A DNA stretch of 64,000 nucleotides from Rhizobium rhododendri (GTDB taxonomy: Bacteria > Pseudomonadota > Alphaproteobacteria > Rhizobiales > Rhizobiaceae). How positions within the stretch are numbered: position 1 is the first letter of the stretch; every line of letters starts with the position of its first letter. This document shows, piece by piece, positions 61,101-64,000 of this stretch. Below the pieces are notes generated by a model. That model was not told the DNA's origin, did no database searches, and saw nothing but the letters and a program-made list of their open reading frames with translations. The DNA is taken from positions 3,053,001-3,117,000 of the forward strand of contig NZ_CP117267.1 in the NCBI RefSeq assembly GCF_007000325.2, written 5' to 3'. Both the position numbers and the translations under genes were made by a program.

Positions 61101-61843
61101 GCCGCGTCAAAGCTGGCAATCTCTATGTCAACCGCAACATCATCGGCGCTGTCGTCGGCGTGCAGCCGTTTGGCGGCAGAGGGCTATCCGGCACCGGCCC
61201 CAAGGCCGGCGGTCCGCTCTATCTCGGCCGCTTGGTCTCGACACCTCCAGTGCCCCCGCAGCACAGCTCTGTCCACACCGATCCGGCGCTGCTCGATTTC
61301 GCCAAATGGCTGGATGGAAAAGACGCCAAGGCGATCGGCAGCGCTGCCCGCGAGAGCGGCCTTTGGTCCGCGCTCGGCCTGATATCGGAACTTGCCGGCC
61401 CGGTTGGCGAGCGTAACCTCTACGCCCTGCACCCGCGCGGAACGATCCTGCTGATGCCGGAGACGGCGGATGGGCTCTATGGGCAGCTATCCGCTGTGCT
61501 CGCCACCGGTAACAACGCCATCATCGACGCATCGACCGGGTTGGAAGCAGCACTGGAGGGCTTGCCAGCCAGCGTTTCGTCCAGGTTTTCCTTCAGTCCG
61601 AACTGGACAGCATCGGGGCCGTTTGCAGGTGCGCTGATCGAAGGCGAGGCTGAGCGTATCCGGGCTACCAATACCGCGATCGCCCAGCTGCCGGGGCCGC
61701 TGATCATTGTCCAGGCCGCATCGAGCCTGGAGCTGTCAGACAAACCCGACAGCTATTGCCTGCACTGGCTGCTGGAAGAGGTCTCGACCAGCATCAACAC
61801 GACAGCCGCCGGCGGCAATGCCAGCCTGATGTCGATCGGCTAA
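58142..61843 (+). CDS. putA: Bifunctional proline dehydrogenase / P5C dehydrogenase PutA
   Basis: About 1233 residues. Proline dehydrogenase domain about 60-480: GYSYDMLGEAA, RLVKGAYWDAEIKRAQ, FATHNAQTL, CLHGMGEPLYDEVV, NGANSSFVNRI. Aldehyde dehydrogenase domain about 560-1030: SPWNFPLAIF, ETGGQNAMIVDSS, catalytic Cys844 in GQRCSALR. A C-terminal domain of about 200 residues follows. There is no N-terminal ribbon-helix-helix domain, so it is not a DNA-binding PutA; control falls to PutR. It oxidises proline to glutamate at the membrane, feeding electrons to quinone. Start either 58142 or 58151; AGGG favours the latter slightly. Confidence 0.96.
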   Translation: MTAMQTAVPEKTVETAGSMPIFADFAPPISPPTPLRRAITAAYRIPEMECVPRLVEAATLPEDIRTTARQTATKLIVALRAKHKGSGVEGLVHEYSLSSQEGVALMCLAEALLRIPDTATRDALIRDKIANGDWRSHIGGGRSLFVNAATWGLVVTGKLTSTVNDPGLSAALTRLIARAGEPVIRRGVDMAMRMMGEQFVTGETIDEALRRSRALEARGFGYSYDMLGEAATTAADAKRYFADYENAIHAIGKASAGRGIYSGPGISIKLSALHPRYSRAQSTRVMTELLPAVKKLALIAKGYDIGLNIDAEEADRLELSLDLLEALRLDPDLSGWNGMGFVVQAYGKRCPAVLDFIIDLAERAKHRIMVRLVKGAYWDAEIKRAQVDGLADFPVYTRKIYTDVSYIACAKKLLASKDCVFPQFATHNAQTLATIHAMAGSAFKVGDYEFQCLHGMGEPLYDEVVGSSNLDRPCRIYAPVGTHETLLAYLVRRLLENGANSSFVNRIADPAISIDELTADPVEIVRAMPTVGARHEQIKRPADLYGERRNSAGLDLSDETTLSELSSVLREGTKVEWTAVPPRDNGNPALPVRNPADINDIVGTVTEATDADVKQAVALSTAATASWSATPTAERAACLLRAADLLQQRMPDLLGLIMREAGKSLPNAIGEVREAIDFLRYYAEQANRTLGLAHHALGPIVCISPWNFPLAIFAGQIAAALVGGNPVLAKPAEETPLIAAEAVRILHQAGIPADALQLLPGDGRVGAALVGDDAIAGVMFTGSTDVARLIQAELANRLSENGKPIPFIAETGGQNAMIVDSSALAEQVVADVIASAFDSAGQRCSALRVLCLQDEVADRVLDMLKGALNELVIGRTDSLAVDIGPVITAEAKSNIEKHIDAMRDIGANVEQLALTAETANGTFVPPTIIQLRQLSDLKQEVFGPVLHVLRYRRDDLDRLIDDINATGYGLTFGLHTRLDETIAHVTSRVKAGNLYVNRNIIGAVVGVQPFGGRGLSGTGPKAGGPLYLGRLVSTPPVPPQHSSVHTDPALLDFAKWLDGKDAKAIGSAARESGLWSALGLISELAGPVGERNLYALHPRGTILLMPETADGLYGQLSAVLATGNNAIIDASTGLEAALEGLPASVSSRFSFSPNWTASGPFAGALIEGEAERIRATNTAIAQLPGPLIIVQAASSLELSDKPDSYCLHWLLEEVSTSINTTAAGGNASLMSIG

Positions 61844-61866
61844 CCGGCCGCACGCCGATTTGAAAA

Positions 61867-61887
61867 GTGGCCGCTCGAGGCGGCCAC
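61867..61887 (+). terminator. Hairpin between putA and the secreted-protein gene
   Basis: GTGGCCGC and GCGGCCAC form a perfect 8-bp stem with a TCGAG loop, 23 bp past putA and 29 bp past the converging gene. No T run; candidate bidirectional terminator. Confidence 0.55.
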
Positions 61888-61916
61888 CGATGTCTGGCTT
61901 GCAGGATAGGCCGGAA

Positions 61917-62375
61917 TTACTCCGGCGCCTTCTGGGTCTGCATGCACTCGGTCAGGCCCATGAATGCCTTCTCGACACCTTCGAGCGGAAACTCGACGCT
62001 GCTGGCATTGGCCTTGACCGCGAGCGTCTTGCCCGTCGTCAACGCCGTGACGGCCTCGGTCGTGTTCGGCACGTCAATGGTGGCGGTGGCGTCGGTATCG
62101 GCGGTCGAGGAGAAATCCGTCGGAGCCCCGCCATCCACAGACCACGTACCTTTCACCGCATCGCCTTTGGCAATGGTGAACTTGGGCGAATTGGCAAACA
62201 GCACGACCTTGTCGCCGACGGCGAGAAGCCCAACTCCGGCATCTATGTTCTGCGCCAGGCAGCCGGTGAAACTATCGCCGTCCTTCAACGGCATGACCGC
62301 AAAATCAGCGGCATCGGTAGCACCGGAAAGCAACAGGGCGGCGAGCGCCATGCTGGAGAATTTGAACCTGTTCAC
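61917..62375 (-). CDS. Hypothetical secreted protein
   Basis: A 152-residue protein with a Sec signal peptide (FKFSSMALAALLLSGATDA-ADFA). The mature part is acidic and beta-rich with two cysteines (FTGCLAQN and LTECMQTQ), which could form a disulfide. No recognised domain. The GTG at 62375, preceded by AAAGGA, gives a normal signal peptide; a longer frame does not. It converges on putA. Function unknown; periplasmic location inferred. Confidence 0.75.
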   Translation of the reverse strand: MNRFKFSSMALAALLLSGATDAADFAVMPLKDGDSFTGCLAQNIDAGVGLLAVGDKVVLFANSPKFTIAKGDAVKGTWSVDGGAPTDFSSTADTDATATIDVPNTTEAVTALTTGKTLAVKANASSVEFPLEGVEKAFMGLTECMQTQKAPE

Positions 62376-62485
62376 GGATGTTTCCTTTGTGGGAGAGGTT
62401 TGGGAGTTCGGCACGACAAGTCATCCACGAGGCAAGACAGCCTGTGCGGATGAAAATTGGACAGCGATGGCTACCCGCTGCAGGC

Positions 62486-64000
62486 TTAGTGATTATCCCG
62501 CGGAATTCCCTTCGTCTGGGCGATACGCTGGTAGTTGACCGCCGGCTCGAGCACCGCGCCGGTTTCCAGCTGACCGACATAGGCGCGCTGTATTTCCTGC
62601 CACGGCGTCTGGCTGTCGGGATAGGCATAGCCCCCGGCGGCCTCGAGCGCCCGGCGCCTTGATGCCAGTTCCTCATCATCGACAAGGATATTGGCCGACC
62701 CCTTGTTGAGATCGATACGCACGATGTCACCGGTGCGCAGCAGGGCCAGCGTACCGCCGGCTGCGGCTTCCGGTGAGGCATTGAGGATCGACGGCGAGCC
62801 TGACGTGCCGGACTGGCGTCCATCACCGATGCAGGGCAATGAGTTGATACCCTGCTTCAGCAGATAATCGGGCGCCCGCATGTTGACGACCTCGGCGGCG
62901 CCGGGATAGCCGATGGGACCGGCACCGCGCATGAACAGGATGCTCTTGAGGTCGATCGCGAGCGCCGGATCGTCGATCCGCGCATGATAATCCTCAGGCC
63001 CGTCGAAGACGATCGCCCGGCCGGTAAACGCATCCGGATCTTCGGGATTGGAGAGATAGTGCGCTCGGAATTCCGGCGAGATGACGCTGGTTTTCATGAT
63101 CGCCGATGAGAACAGATTGCCTCGCAACACCCGGAAACCGGCTCGCTCCTTCAAGGGACGCTCGAACGGGCGGATGACCTTTTCGTCTTCTGTCCTGGAG
63201 TTCGAATAGTTCTCGCCGACAGTGCGGCCATTCACGGTCATCGCATGGGTGTCGAGCAGGCCGTGCTTGATAAGCTCGCCCATCACGGCCGGCACGCCGC
63301 CGGCGTGATAATAATCCTCGCCCAGATATTCGCCGGCCGGCTGCAGGTTGACCAGCAGGGGAACATCCTCGCCGTGGGTCTGCCAGTCGTCGATATCGAG
63401 CGCGACGCCGATATGCCGGGCGAGCGCGTTCAGATGGATCGGCGCATTGGTCGAGCCGCCGATGGCAGAATTCACCTTGATCGCATTGACGAAGGCTTCA
63501 CGGGTGAGGATATCCGACGGTTTCAAGTCTTCGCGAACCATCTCAACGATCCTGAGGCCCGTCTCGTAGGAGATCTCCTGGCGATCGCGGTAGGGGGCCG
63601 GGATCGCGGCTGCAACGGGCAACTGCATGCCTAGCGCTTCGGCCAGCGAATTCATCGTCGTCGCCGTGCCCATGGTGTTGCAATAGCCGGTCGACGGCGC
63701 CGAGGAAGCAACGAGCTTCAGGAACCCCTTCTGGTCGATTTCACCCTTGGCCAGAAGCTCGCGTGCCTTCCAGATGATGGTGCCGGAGCCCGTGCGCTCG
63801 CCGCGAAACCAGCCGTTCAGCATCGGGCCGACGGAGAGCGCGATGGCCGGAATATTGACCGTGGCCGCCGCCATCAGACAGGCCGGCGTCGTCTTGTCGC
63901 AACCGATTGTCAGCACCACGCCGTCCAGCGGGTAGCCATAGAGCACTTCGACGAGCCCGAGATAGGACAGGTTGCGATCAAGTCCGGCCGTCGGCCGCTT
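62486..64000 (-). CDS. IlvD/Edd-family dehydratase, probable D-xylonate dehydratase, 5' end beyond window
   Basis: 505 codons from the right edge to the stop; the frame is open across the edge, so the start is missing (about 90 residues by family length). The family iron-sulfur Cys lies in [21 protein letters not shown], and a second Cys in [36 protein letters not shown] and [19 protein letters not shown] are typical. Overall it resembles Caulobacter XylD more than dihydroxy-acid dehydratase (IlvD) or Edd. Sugar-acid dehydration in pentose catabolism is likely; the exact substrate is not certain. Confidence 0.85.
   Translation of the reverse strand, partial: KRPTAGLDRNLSYLGLVEVLYGYPLDGVVLTIGCDKTTPACLMAAATVNIPAIALSVGPMLNGWFRGERTGSGTIIWKARELLAKGEIDQKGFLKLVASSAPSTGYCNTMGTATTMNSLAEALGMQLPVAAAIPAPYRDRQEISYETGLRIVEMVREDLKPSDILTREAFVNAIKVNSAIGGSTNAPIHLNALARHIGVALDIDDWQTHGEDVPLLVNLQPAGEYLGEDYYHAGGVPAVMGELIKHGLLDTHAMTVNGRTVGENYSNSRTEDEKVIRPFERPLKERAGFRVLRGNLFSSAIMKTSVISPEFRAHYLSNPEDPDAFTGRAIVFDGPEDYHARIDDPALAIDLKSILFMRGAGPIGYPGAAEVVNMRAPDYLLKQGINSLPCIGDGRQSGTSGSPSILNASPEAAAGGTLALLRTGDIVRIDLNKGSANILVDDEELASRRRALEAAGGYAYPDSQTPWQEIQRAYVGQLETGAVLEPAVNYQRIAQTKGIPRDNH

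Overview
The window looks like chromosomal DNA from an alphaproteobacterium of the Rhizobiaceae (Rhizobium/Agrobacterium/Sinorhizobium group). The main reasons are: a pyruvate carboxylase that resembles the Rhizobium etli enzyme in length and biotin-lysine position; the order pyc - expR - ndvA, known from Sinorhizobium meliloti; a SAM-II riboswitch before metA; PHB genes with phaR; an RpoH2-type sigma factor; and GGAAC-N16-CGTT promoters of the alphaproteobacterial general stress sigma factor EcfG/RpoE2. Both ends cut through a gene. No tRNA or rRNA genes, insertion sequences, phage genes or CRISPR arrays were seen.

Layout. 0-4.4 kb: an unusual minus-strand operon of an atypical carrier protein, an acyl-CoA-dehydrogenase-fold flavoprotein, an amino acid:[carrier protein] ligase (a seryl-tRNA-synthetase relative), a DUF1839 protein and a glycoside-hydrolase-2-like protein. 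This is the best candidate for an undescribed pathway. 4.6-7.5 kb: the complete EF-P beta-lysylation set epmB-epmA facing efp. 7.5-10.7 kb: an SbmA/BacA-like ABC protein with an eroded ATPase domain, then SAM-II riboswitch-metA. 10.8-15.6 kb: galM and an amino-sugar operon (nagR, SIS deaminase, nagA, second SIS protein). 15.7-21 kb: a single-domain response regulator, uup, thiamine pyrophosphokinase and a divergent marR/MFS efflux pair. 21-24.6 kb: TPP riboswitch-thiBPQ.

24.9-36.5 kb: an M48 protease, a broken EAL-domain relic, then a stress and RNA-metabolism block (membrane protein, csbD, rpoH2, carD, fdxA, S4 protein, Suv3-like helicase, DUF3309 protein, glycine-zipper lipoprotein) holding three exact EcfG promoters. 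36.5-39.3 kb: phaB-phaA divergent from phaR. 39.3-46.8 kb: mostly housekeeping genes (rpmF, GST, 2H-phosphoesterase-like protein, mtgA, ispA, a LysE-type exporter, ispG, an MFS protein). 47-53.4 kb: pyc, the LuxR solo expR and the cyclic-glucan exporter ndvA. 53.5-64 kb: an LLM monooxygenase with a divergent GntR regulator, hutC-hutD, putR divergent from putA, a small secreted protein and a xylonate-dehydratase-like gene that runs off the end.

Several parts fit together. EpmA and EpmB modify Lys34 of EF-P. ThiBPQ imports thiamine under TPP control while ThiN makes TPP. PhaA and PhaB make the PHB precursor and PhaR tunes that flux. Proline oxidation by PutA is under PutR. EcfG promoters link csbD, rpoH2 and the DUF3309 gene to the general stress response. 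Start codons were reassigned where Shine-Dalgarno spacing or family length argued against the longest frame.
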